A stretch of DNA of 64,000 bases from Streptomyces pilosus (lineage in GTDB: Bacteria > Actinomycetota > Actinomycetes > Streptomycetales > Streptomycetaceae): contig NZ_BMTU01000010.1 of assembly GCF_014649835.1 (NCBI RefSeq), positions 1 to 64,000 on the forward strand, written 5' to 3'. Shown piece by piece: positions 26,416 to 34,523 of this stretch. Numbering within the stretch: position 1 is the stretch's first letter; every line of letters begins with the position of its first letter. Under the pieces are notes generated by a model. It saw nothing but the letters and a program-made list of their open reading frames with translations. It did no database searches and was not told where the DNA came from. Made by a program: the position numbers and the translations under genes.

Positions 26416-27471
26416 TCACCCCGGTCCGGTCGCGGGCGTGGCCAGGGCATCGAGCAGCAGGTCGGCCGGGAGGGCGGGCACGGTCCGGCCGTGTACGCCC
26501 GTCGTCGCCGTCGCCGCGAGCAGACTGTTGAGCACCGCCTCCTCCACCCCGTCGAGGACCGCTTCGAACAGCGCACCGAGTTCGGAGTCGGCCACGAGTG
26601 GGCCGGGACGTGTGCCGAAGGCGACGGCGTAGTCGCCGCTGCCGTGGCTGTAGGCGGCGCCGGTGCGCGCGAGGGCGAACACGGCCCGACGGGCGACCCG
26701 GGTGAGCTGCCGGGCGTCGAGCGGGGCGTCCGTGGCCACCACGATCATGCAGGAGCCCGTCTCCGCGGCCGGTGCCGCGTCGTCCGGGCCGAGCCCGAGG
26801 GAGCGCGGGGTGAGGGTGCGGCCGAGTACGCGCAGGGTGCCGCCGAAGTTCGCCTGCACCAGGACGCCGACGGTGAACCGCCGCTCCCCCACGTGCGGTG
26901 TGCGCGAGGCGGTGCCGATGCCTGCCTTGAAGCCCAGGGCGACGGTGCCGGTGCCCGCGCCGACGCAGCCCTCGGCCACCGGCCCGCCGGACGCTCCGTC
27001 GAGGGCGGCCCGGACGTGCTCCTCGAGGACGGGCCGGGAACGGATGTCGGAGAGGAAGCCGTCGTTGCACTCCCCCACGACCGGGTTGAGGCTCTGTGTC
27101 CCCTCGCAGCCGGGACGCCGGAGCATCCAGCCGACGAGGGCGTCGGCGACGCGGAACGCCGAGAGGGTCGAGGTCAGCAGTACCGGGGTCTCCAGGGTGC
27201 CGAGTTCGGTCAGCTGGGTCGTCCCGACGAGCTTGCCGTAACCGTTGCCCGTGAACACGCCCGCCGGGAGCGGTGTGCCGGGGCCCACCCCGTCCGGCAC
27301 CACCGCGGTGACCCCGCTGTGCACGTCGGGCTCCCGCCGGACCGTGGTGTGGCCGATCCGGACGCCCGGCACGTCCGTGATCGCGTCGAGCGGGCCGGCG
27401 GGTGTACGCCCGATGACGATGCCGAGGTCGCGGGCGCGGCGCCGGGTGGGCGGGTACGACGGCTGATCCAT
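26416..27471 (-). CDS. P1 family (DmpA/BapA-type, S58) aminopeptidase
   Basis: 351 residues from the ATG at 27471. The family is recognisable by ITDVPGVRIGHTTV, HSGVTAVVPDG, PAGVFTGNGYGKLVG, LLTSTLSAFRVADAL, SLNPVVGECNDGFLSD, GTGTVALGFKAGIGTASR and, near residue 238, ETGSCMIVVATDAPLDARQL. In DmpA-type enzymes the precursor cleaves itself before the Ser in this last motif, freeing it as the N-terminal nucleophile of the beta subunit. Members release N-terminal residues from D-, L- or beta-amino acid peptides. It lies 35 bases upstream of no co-directional partner other than the exporter at 27507, whose order is reversed in transcription (exporter first). Confidence 0.88.
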   Translation of the reverse strand: MDQPSYPPTRRRARDLGIVIGRTPAGPLDAITDVPGVRIGHTTVRREPDVHSGVTAVVPDGVGPGTPLPAGVFTGNGYGKLVGTTQLTELGTLETPVLLTSTLSAFRVADALVGWMLRRPGCEGTQSLNPVVGECNDGFLSDIRSRPVLEEHVRAALDGASGGPVAEGCVGAGTGTVALGFKAGIGTASRTPHVGERRFTVGVLVQANFGGTLRVLGRTLTPRSLGLGPDDAAPAAETGSCMIVVATDAPLDARQLTRVARRAVFALARTGAAYSHGSGDYAVAFGTRPGPLVADSELGALFEAVLDGVEEAVLNSLLAATATTGVHGRTVPALPADLLLDALATPATGPG

Positions 27472-27506
27472 ACCGGTGGACGGTACACACAGGTGCCGGG
27501 CGGCCG

Positions 27507-28412
27507 TCACGGGGCCTCGGCGGGGGCGGCCCGGCGCCCCTCACCGGTCAGTGCCCGGGCGAGCGGCAGCCGCGAGAGGGCCAGCACGCCCGCGGCGATC
27601 ACCGCGGCGCCGAGCAGCTGGAGCGGGACCCACCAGCCGCCTCGCAGATGCTCGGCGCAGAGGGTGATGCCGAGCGCCAGGCTCACTCCGGCGTCGCCGA
27701 GTGTGATGGCCGGCTGGGAGGCGACGAGTGGCCCGGCCTGCATGGCGTTCGACAGGAGGAACAGGGCACAGGCGCCGAAAAGGGCGAAACCGTAGGTCTG
27801 CCAGGTGCCGAGGAAGGCGGTGACGCCCTCGTCGTCGAGGGTGTGCATGGACGTCTTCATCAGGGCCGCCGTCGCCGCGTAGGCGACGGCGGTGGCCAGT
27901 CCGAAACAGGCGGCGCGCCCCCGGCCCTCGGGTCTGCGCAGCGCGGCGAGGACGAGGCCGGCGAGCACGGCGGCGCACACCGCCAGTACCGGGATCCAGC
28001 GGTCCATCGGGGCGTGTGTGCGGTTTCCCTCGGGTGAGGCGGCGAACAGGGCCACGGCGAGCCCTGTCACCACCGCACCGACCGCCCCCCAGCCGGAGGG
28101 CGACAGGCGCCCGTGGAGCAGCACGGTGGCGATGACGAGGGCCAGGGGCAGCTCCAGGACGAAGAGGGGCTGAACGACCGTCATCGGACCCGTCGCGAGG
28201 GCCACCGCCTGGCAGACCGCGGCGGCGATGACGGTGGCCATGCCGGCCAGCCAGACGGGGCGCCGCAGCAGATCGAGCATGAGCCCGGCCCGCAGGGAGT
28301 CCGAGCGTGGCACGCTCAGCGCCGCCTTGCGCTGGAGGACGGTCGCCAGGGCGTTGCTCAGCGCCGCGCCCAGGGCGAAGAGGACCGGCACCAGCAAGTC
28401 CACCGTGGGCAT
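27507..28412 (-). CDS. DMT-type (EamA-like) membrane transporter
   Basis: 301 residues from the ATG at 28412; a GGAGG abuts it with no spacer, and a GTG at 28487 is an alternative. Nine to ten hydrophobic helices are seen, beginning LLVPVLFALGAALSNALATV and including VQPLFVLELPLALVIATVLL, SGWGAVGAVVTGLAVALF and WWVPLQLLGAAVIAAGVLAL. The pattern fits the DMT-superfamily proteins annotated in actinomycetes as EamA- or NIPA-like; transport of metabolites or magnesium is possible. It precedes the P1 peptidase in transcription with a 35-base gap, so an operon is likely. Confidence 0.8.
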   Translation of the reverse strand: MPTVDLLVPVLFALGAALSNALATVLQRKAALSVPRSDSLRAGLMLDLLRRPVWLAGMATVIAAAVCQAVALATGPMTVVQPLFVLELPLALVIATVLLHGRLSPSGWGAVGAVVTGLAVALFAASPEGNRTHAPMDRWIPVLAVCAAVLAGLVLAALRRPEGRGRAACFGLATAVAYAATAALMKTSMHTLDDEGVTAFLGTWQTYGFALFGACALFLLSNAMQAGPLVASQPAITLGDAGVSLALGITLCAEHLRGGWWVPLQLLGAAVIAAGVLALSRLPLARALTGEGRRAAPAEAP

Positions 28413-28511
28413 CCTCCGGAGCGACGAGTCGGCCCCCCGCTCCCCGCCATGGTGACCCGGGCGGTCCGAGGGCGCACGTCGCGTCACCCGTGTGACCGGG
28501 CCGGCCGAGTG

Positions 28512-28787
28512 TCAGGCGTGGCACGGCCGCTCGCCGCGGACGGTGACGAGGTACCGGTGGAACGCCGCGCGTGCGTCGGGGTACGGGTTGATGGCGCCCG
28601 CGCACCGGAACTTGAGCACGCAGTGCGGACGAGCCCCGCACCGAGATACTCCGCGAGTTCGCGTGCGGCGGCGCGCGCCGGGCCGCTGGCTCGGGCGCCC
28701 CGGGCGGGGGGGCGCAGGGCGGGCGCGCGTCGCCGCCCGCCGCGCCGGCCGCCGGCCGCGCCGCCGCCACCCGCCGAGCATCCAGTT
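28512..28787 (-). pseudogene. NUDIX hydrolase, 3' fragment (decayed)
   Basis: Reading away from the transposon end on the minus strand, NWMLGGW appears directly after the insertion, then GC-rich junk, then the NUDIX-box-like AAARELAEYLGA in one frame. Next comes HCVLKFRCAGAINPY in a second frame, joined directly to PDARAAFHRYL and a TGA at 28512. In intact NUDIX proteins of this type these blocks are in one frame and a segment of ~40 residues separates the last two. So the piece shows at least one frameshift, one internal deletion and a degraded section. It pairs with the 5' fragment at 30131-30303. Confidence 0.75.
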
Positions 28788-28950
28788 TTGACATCCTCGC
28801 CGCCTTGACGGGCGGCGATTCCCGTCTACCGTGCCGTTGCAGGCTGTGGTGTCGGGTGGGTTCCTGCTTCGCTGCGCGGTGCGGGCACGGATGCCCGTCT
28901 TACCTGCGCTCGACAGGCTGTCACGGCCAGTCCGGCCGCCCTGGCGACGT
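28788..28950 (-). ncRNA. Probable TnpB omega (reRNA) right-end RNA
   Basis: In characterised TnpB systems an RNA covering the 3' end of tnpB and the right end of the element forms the scaffold, and the bases just outside the element become the guide. Here the right end has the stable GCCGCC/GGCGGC hairpin followed by GAGGATGTCAA, then flanking NUDIX sequence AACTGGATGCTCGG on the same strand. The RNA extent is inferred from the family; only the hairpin and position are seen. The left limit of 28950 is arbitrary. Confidence 0.5.
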
Positions 28951-30043
28951 TGACCGCCGCATTGATGTCCCGGTCCAGAACGGCCCCACATGCCCCGCAG
29001 GCCCACACACGAACGCGCAAGGGCTTGGCGCCGTCCTTCACGCCGCACTGCGAACACACCTGCGAGGTGGGCTCGAACCGGCCGATCTTCACGAAGACGC
29101 GCCCGTACCGTGCGGCCTTGTACCCCAGCATGGCCACGAACACCGACCATCCGGCATCGTGGATGGACTTGGCCAGGCGCGTACGCGCGAGTCCCTTCAC
29201 CGCCAGGTCCTCCACAGCGATCGCTTGGTTCTCGCGGATCAACTTCGTGGAGAGCTGGTGGTGAAACTCGCGGCGCGCGTCCGCAACGCGGGCGTGCGCC
29301 CGTGCAACGCGGATCCTCGCCTTGTCCCGGTTCTTGCTGCCCTTCTCCTTACGGCACAGGGCGCGCTGCGCCTTCTTCACTCGTTTCTCGGCCCGGCGCA
29401 GGAAGCGCGGGCTGTCGATCTTCGTGCCGTCCGAGAGGACAGCGAAGTGCCCGAGCCCGAGATCGATGCCCAGCTCCGGCGTCGTCTCCGGCAACACCTC
29501 TTCCGGACCGGTCTCCACGACGAACGACGCGAAGTACCGGCCTGCGCTGTCCTTGACCACCGTCACCGTGGACGGCGTCGACGGCAGAGCACGGGACCAC
29601 TTCACCTTCAGGTCACCGATCTTCGGCAGGCGCAGCTTCCCACCCCGGGTGATCGACCAGCGGGCGTTCGCGGTGAACCGGACAGCTTGCCGGGTGTCCT
29701 TACGGGACTTGTACCGAGGCGCGCCCATGCGCGGACGCTTGCCCTTCAAGCCGTCGAAGAAGTTCCTGTACGCGGCGTCCAGGTCCCTCAGAGACTGCTG
29801 GAGCACAACCGCCGACACCTCAGCGAGCCACGCCCGTTCCGGCGTCTGCTTCGCCCTGGTGATTACCGTCTTCGACAGGTCTCCTGATTTCGGGAACGGC
29901 AGCCCTTCAGCGCGGGCGGTCTCCCGAGCGCGGAGCGCGTCGTTGTAGACCACCCGCGCACACCCGAACGCCCTCGCCAACGCTGTGCGCTGACCCGCAC
30001 TCGGGTACAAGCGAAAGCCGTACCGAAGCTGCACGCGGATCAC
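28826..30043 (-). CDS. tnpB: TnpB (OrfB), RNA-guided nuclease of IS605 family
   Basis: 405 residues from a GTG at 30043 (GTG at 30034 possible). The N-terminal helix-turn-helix region (RYGFRLYPSAGQRTALARAF, VVYNDALRAR) precedes a split RuvC domain. Catalytic residues look intact: Asp in LGIDLGLGHFAVLSDG (~193), Glu in AIAVEDLAVKGLAR (~277), and Asp in LDRDINAAVNVARAA (~356). A zinc finger with CSQCG and CGACG lies between about 328 and 350. The basic bridge region KRVKKAQRALCRKEKGSKNR is present. Length is standard, so the nuclease may be active. It would cut DNA matching its guide RNA beside a transposon-specific motif. Confidence 0.93.
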   Translation of the reverse strand: MIRVQLRYGFRLYPSAGQRTALARAFGCARVVYNDALRARETARAEGLPFPKSGDLSKTVITRAKQTPERAWLAEVSAVVLQQSLRDLDAAYRNFFDGLKGKRPRMGAPRYKSRKDTRQAVRFTANARWSITRGGKLRLPKIGDLKVKWSRALPSTPSTVTVVKDSAGRYFASFVVETGPEEVLPETTPELGIDLGLGHFAVLSDGTKIDSPRFLRRAEKRVKKAQRALCRKEKGSKNRDKARIRVARAHARVADARREFHHQLSTKLIRENQAIAVEDLAVKGLARTRLAKSIHDAGWSVFVAMLGYKAARYGRVFVKIGRFEPTSQVCSQCGVKDGAKPLRVRVWACGACGAVLDRDINAAVNVARAAGLAVTACRAQVRRASVPAPRSEAGTHPTPQPATAR

Positions 30044-30130
30044 GATACACAGTTGGTTTGCGAGGCGAGTCAGGGATTCGCTTCACCACCGGGCTGACGC
30101 GGGGTGCAGTGGAAGTTGATGTCGCAACTG

Positions 30131-30303
30131 CCCGGGAAGCGCGCGGCGCCGTCGGGGCGGCGGTGCACGAGGTACCGTCCGGCGGTGTCCCGGCACACGA
30201 CCGTCGCGATGCGGTGCAGCCATCCGTGGCGTACCGCGTCGTCCCTGCCGACGACGGCGAGGACCTCGTCGTGCTCGTCGACGCGTTCCACTCGTTCACC
30301 CAT
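30131..30303 (-). pseudogene. NUDIX hydrolase, 5' fragment
   Basis: From the ATG at 30303 the frame reads GERVERVDEHDEVLAVVGR, then GWLHRIATVVCRDTAGRYL, VHRRPDGAARFPG, the typical N-terminus of IPP-isomerase-like/NUDIX hydrolases. Coding homology stops at 30131, where the transposon left end begins; the open frame then runs into element sequence and stops at 30070. The NUDIX box is missing from this piece and its remnant is on the other side of the element. Confidence 0.75.
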
Positions 30304-30339
30304 GGGACCGCATGCTGCCGGACGGCTCCGCCGGCCGGG

Positions 30340-30555
30340 TCACCCGCTCCAGGCGTCGGGGCCGCCACCGCGCCACTCGACCAGCGCGGACTGCCGCATC
30401 CAGGCGTCGTCGACGTCGTCCAGCCCGGCCAGGCGCAGGAACTCCACGACGTCGAGGAGCCCGTAGGCCATCCCCAGGAACCGTGCCCCCGCGCGGACCC
30501 GTCGTCCCCCGTCGTCGCCGGGCGGGTAGATCACGATGGGCTGGTCGCTCGCCAT
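30340..30555 (-). CDS. Small hypothetical protein
   Basis: 71 residues from the ATG at 30555 (GTG at 30570 in frame). The sequence SDQPIVIYPPGDDGGRRVRA, RFLGMAYGLLDVVEFLRLAG, DDVDDAWMRQSALVEWRGG is regular, with a beta-strand start, a helix and a Trp-rich end, and its codons have the local third-base bias. It lies 36 bases upstream of the broken NUDIX gene on the same strand. I recognise no family and propose no function. Confidence 0.6.
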   Translation of the reverse strand: MASDQPIVIYPPGDDGGRRVRAGARFLGMAYGLLDVVEFLRLAGLDDVDDAWMRQSALVEWRGGGPDAWSG

Positions 30556-30615
30556 GACACCAGCGTGCACGGGGGGTCGGGGGCGCGCATGCGGGGGTGG
30601 TCCGTGCTCCCGCGG

Positions 30616-31800
30616 TCACCGGTGCGCGGCGTGGACGCGGGGGGCGGTGGGCCGGTCGGGGAAGGAGCGGTCGCCGAAGAGGACGCGGGATGCCGCCGCC
30701 CGGCCTAGCGGTGTGCGCAGCAGGGTGAACGCGGCGTTCGTCGCTGCCGGGGTCCGTACGTGGGACAGGCCCCTGCGCAGCGACAGCCGCCCCCGGAAGG
30801 CGGCACGCAGGCCGGCCCCGTCGTAGTGGGCTAGCGCGTCCGGTTTCCCGGCGGTCAGCGCGTCGTCGAGGACGCGGGCGGCCAGGTCCGACAGGCGCAG
30901 GCAGGGGTCCAGGCCGCCGGCGGTGAGCGGGGAGACCGCTCCCGCGGCGTCCCCCACCAGGAGCCCGTCGGCGCAGCTGATGCGGCGCAGCACACCGCCG
31001 ACGGGTATGGGGCCGCCGCGGCGCTCGACCGCCTCGGGGCGCTCGACGCCGGCCAGTCCGGGTGCTGAGGCGCTGAAGCGTGCCACGGCCCGGCGCAGCC
31101 CTTCCGGGAAGCGGTGGGCGTAGCCCGCGGTGCCGACGTGGGCGTGCTGCCCGTCGTGGACCACCCAGGCGAGGTAGCCGGGGGCGAGCGCGGGGTCGAG
31201 GACGCAGTGGAAGGTGGGCGGTTCGCCGTTCGGGCGGACCTCGTAGACCTCTTCGGCTCCGACCAGCAGCCGGCGGTTGCGGTCGAGACCGAGGTCGCGG
31301 GCGACGGTCGAGCGGGCGCCGTCGGCCCCGACGACGAACCGGGCCCGGACGTCGGTGGGGCCGTCGCGGCCGATCAGGTGGAAGGTGCGGCCGTGCCGGC
31401 CGGCGTAGCGGGTGCCCAGCGACAGCCGCACACCGGCGTCGGCCGCTGCCGCTGCCCCCGCCTCGTACAGCCGCGCCATGTCGCCCACGCGGTACTCGTC
31501 GCGGTCGCTGACCAGGCTGACGGGGCGGCGCAGGTCCGGGGGGTAGAGCAGGACCCGCCGGATGGGCGGGCCGAGGTGTTCGTCGGGCAGCGGGTAGTCG
31601 TCGAGCGTCTTGCGCACGAAGATGCCCGTGGTGCGGATCGCTCCGGCCAGGGTGGTCCGCCGGTCGACGAGGAGCACGTCGTGGCCCTGGCGGGCGAGGA
31701 CGGTGGCGACGTGCAGGCCCGCCAGTCCGGCCCCGACCACCAGGACGTCGGCCGTCGTCGTGCCGGCGGGGAGGTGGGGTGTGCGGGCTGCTGCGGGCAT
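30616..31800 (-). CDS. FAD-dependent oxidoreductase (geranylgeranyl reductase/PHBH-like)
   Basis: 394 residues from the ATG at 31800 with GGGAG nine bases before. Motifs of group A flavoprotein monooxygenases and geranylgeranyl reductases: DVLVVGAGLAGLHVATVLAR near residue 18, VVGADGARSTVARDLGL near 160 (DG motif), and LLVGDAAGAVSPLTAGGLDPCLR near 285 (GD motif). The substrate region is not diagnostic. It follows a ~125-base upstream stretch containing a three-half-site inverted repeat (31926-31953) that probably controls it. No pathway partner is obvious, though reduction of an isoprenoid or oxidation of an aromatic ring are both compatible. Confidence 0.8.
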   Translation of the reverse strand: MPAAARTPHLPAGTTTADVLVVGAGLAGLHVATVLARQGHDVLLVDRRTTLAGAIRTTGIFVRKTLDDYPLPDEHLGPPIRRVLLYPPDLRRPVSLVSDRDEYRVGDMARLYEAGAAAAADAGVRLSLGTRYAGRHGRTFHLIGRDGPTDVRARFVVGADGARSTVARDLGLDRNRRLLVGAEEVYEVRPNGEPPTFHCVLDPALAPGYLAWVVHDGQHAHVGTAGYAHRFPEGLRRAVARFSASAPGLAGVERPEAVERRGGPIPVGGVLRRISCADGLLVGDAAGAVSPLTAGGLDPCLRLSDLAARVLDDALTAGKPDALAHYDGAGLRAAFRGRLSLRRGLSHVRTPAATNAAFTLLRTPLGRAAASRVLFGDRSFPDRPTAPRVHAAHR

Positions 31801-31925
31801 GGCTGTGCTCCCTGCGGGGTGGGTCGGGGGTCGACGTGGGCGCGCCGTCGGTGCGGGTCGTCGGCGTGTGTCGTGGCAGTGGTCGGCTCGGGCGCTCGCC
31901 CATGACCGGCGCCTCGATCGAACCA

Positions 31926-31953
31926 CGATAGGAACCTATCGAGATTCGATAGG
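31926..31953. promoter_or_regulatory. Three alternating half-sites CGATAGG / CCTATCG / CGATAGG
   Basis: CGATAGG (31926-31932), two bases, CCTATCG (31935-31941), five bases, CGATAGG (31947-31953). With flanking bases the last pair is a 9-5-9 inverted repeat (AACCTATCG-AGATT-CGATAGGTT, from 31933 to 31955). It lies ~125 bases upstream of the FAD oxidoreductase start and overlaps the last codons of the DUF2809 gene. Such spacing suggests cooperative repressor binding; no regulator gene is adjacent. Confidence 0.6.
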
Positions 31954-32394
31954 TTGAGCAAGGGGTGGGGTGCGGCACAGCAGCGCACAGCCCTTCATCA
32001 CGAGCCCGCCCGCTGCCGCGCCGACCGCGTACCAGAACAGGTCGGGTGCGTTGAAGGTGGAGCCGAGGACCAGTCGGGCGAGGGTGCTGTGCCGTGCGAG
32101 TTCCGCGGGCAGGGGGGTGAGTTGCAGGAACTCCACTCCCCAGCTGACGGCCAGCGCCGCTCCCGCGGCGGCCGACGGCGGCGTCCGGGGCGCCACCAGG
32201 ACGACGAGGGCGAGCATCAGCAGGGTGTACAGGGCATCTCCGCCGTACTTCGCCACGTCCCCCGTCGCCACGGCCCTGAGGCCCAGCCCCGCGCCGACGA
32301 TCATCAGCGCGGCCGGCGCCGCCACGAGGCGTCTGCGACCCGGACGGCCGGGGTTACGAACGGGGGTACGGGGGCGCGAGATCATGGGCGTCAT
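31936..32394 (-). CDS. DUF2809-type membrane protein
   Basis: 152 residues from the ATG at 32394 (ATG at 32385 possible; no clear ribosome site). After a basic tail there are four hydrophobic segments: VAAPAALMIVGAGLGLRAV, ALYTLLMLALVVLVAP, GAALAVSWGVEFLQL and FWYAVGAAAGGLVMKGCALL. The KYGGDALYTLLM and VSWGVEFLQLTP motifs are characteristic of DUF2809, a VanZ-like family of unknown role. Its 3' end (RTPPLAQPIESR) overlaps the inverted repeats controlling the downstream oxidoreductase. It is divergent from the ABC-F transcript. Confidence 0.75.
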   Translation of the reverse strand: MTPMISRPRTPVRNPGRPGRRRLVAAPAALMIVGAGLGLRAVATGDVAKYGGDALYTLLMLALVVLVAPRTPPSAAAGAALAVSWGVEFLQLTPLPAELARHSTLARLVLGSTFNAPDLFWYAVGAAAGGLVMKGCALLCRTPPLAQPIESR

Positions 32395-32443
32395 TGTGGA
32401 GGCCGCCCGGGACCGCCCGTGCCATGGGCGTGTGAAAAGCGGG

Positions 32444-32472
32444 TGAGACGAGAGCACCGCTCTTGTTAGCCT
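32444..32472 (+). promoter_or_regulatory. Candidate promoter of the ABC-F leader transcript
   Basis: TGAGAC (32444-32449) and TAGCCT (32467-32472) are 17 bases apart. Seven bases after the -10 comes an ATG at 32480, so a transcript starting at that A would be leaderless. Confidence 0.45.
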
Positions 32473-32479
32473 CTCCCGT

Positions 32480-32524
32480 ATGGCACGAGGCATCTGGTCG
32501 CAGAAGGTCCGCTCCGCCCGCTGA
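32480..32524 (+). CDS. Leader peptide of the ABC-F gene (14 residues)
   Basis: A 14-codon frame, MARGIWSQKVRSAR, ends in TGA at 32524, 99 bases before the ABC-F start. It probably begins at or next to the transcription start, hence needs no ribosome site. Its place between a promoter-like element and a hairpin with TTTT (32581-32584) is the layout of ribosome-mediated attenuation known for several ABC-F antibiotic-resistance genes, where stalling on the leader allows readthrough. Coding status is inferred from position; so short a frame could arise by chance. Confidence 0.5.
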   Translation: MARGIWSQKVRSAR

Positions 32525-32555
32525 CGGCGGCGCCCTTCCTGCGGAACACGCGCAC

Positions 32556-32584
32556 GCCGTTCCGGTTCCCGCCGGGCGGCTTTT
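32556..32584 (+). terminator. Possible attenuator between leader peptide and ABC-F gene
   Basis: GC-rich inverted sequence (GCCG at 32556-32559 with CGGC at 32577-32580, inner CCGG pairs possible) followed immediately by TTTT. The stem is imperfect by eye and other foldings with the upstream GGCGGCGCCC are possible, which would suit mutually exclusive structures. Confidence 0.4.
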
Positions 32585-32623
32585 CCGTGCTGCCCGGCTC
32601 CCCTGCGAGCTGCGGAGCGTCCG

Positions 32624-34309
<1,686 letters not shown>

Positions 34310-34470
34310 ACTCCCGGCGGGCGTGGCCGCGAGGGCGCTCGCGCCCCGGGTCGTCCGGTGCCCCTGGACGCCGGCCGGCGTGGTCCGGTCCGACCGGGTA
34401 CGGGGTGCCGGCCGCGACGGTGTCCGGGCTGCCTGGCGTGATGGCCGCGGACCGCCGGGCGACACCGAGG

Positions 34471-34496
34471 CCGCCGGGGGACCATGCCCCCGGCGG
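34471..34496. terminator. Bidirectional hairpin between ABC-F and SWIM genes
   Basis: Perfect 10-bp arms CCGCCGGGGG and CCCCCGGCGG around ACCATG, in the gap between two converging genes. It can terminate transcription from both sides. The rest of 34310-34523 shows nothing else clear. Confidence 0.7.
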
Positions 34497-34523
34497 GGAG
34501 GGAGGACCCTCGGGCCCCCTCGG

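Larger units (their letters stand above)
28788..30130 (-). mobile_element. IS605/IS1341-type element carrying TnpB only
   Basis: A single tnpB gene is flanked by subterminal hairpins: on the right end GCCGCC-TTGACG-GGCGGC (28799-28816), and on the left end AGTTG-ATGTCG-CAACT type arms (30114-30129), as expected for IS200/IS605 ends, which lack inverted repeats and target duplications. Outside both ends lie the two parts of one NUDIX gene, which fixes the element limits to within about ten bases. No TnpA (Y1 transposase) gene is present, so mobility would depend on a TnpA in trans. The exact cleavage points and target motif could not be resolved by eye. Confidence 0.8.

Noticed and set aside
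28826..30043. Complete autonomous IS605 with TnpA
   Set aside because: No Y1 transposase frame is present on either strand inside the element; only tnpB.
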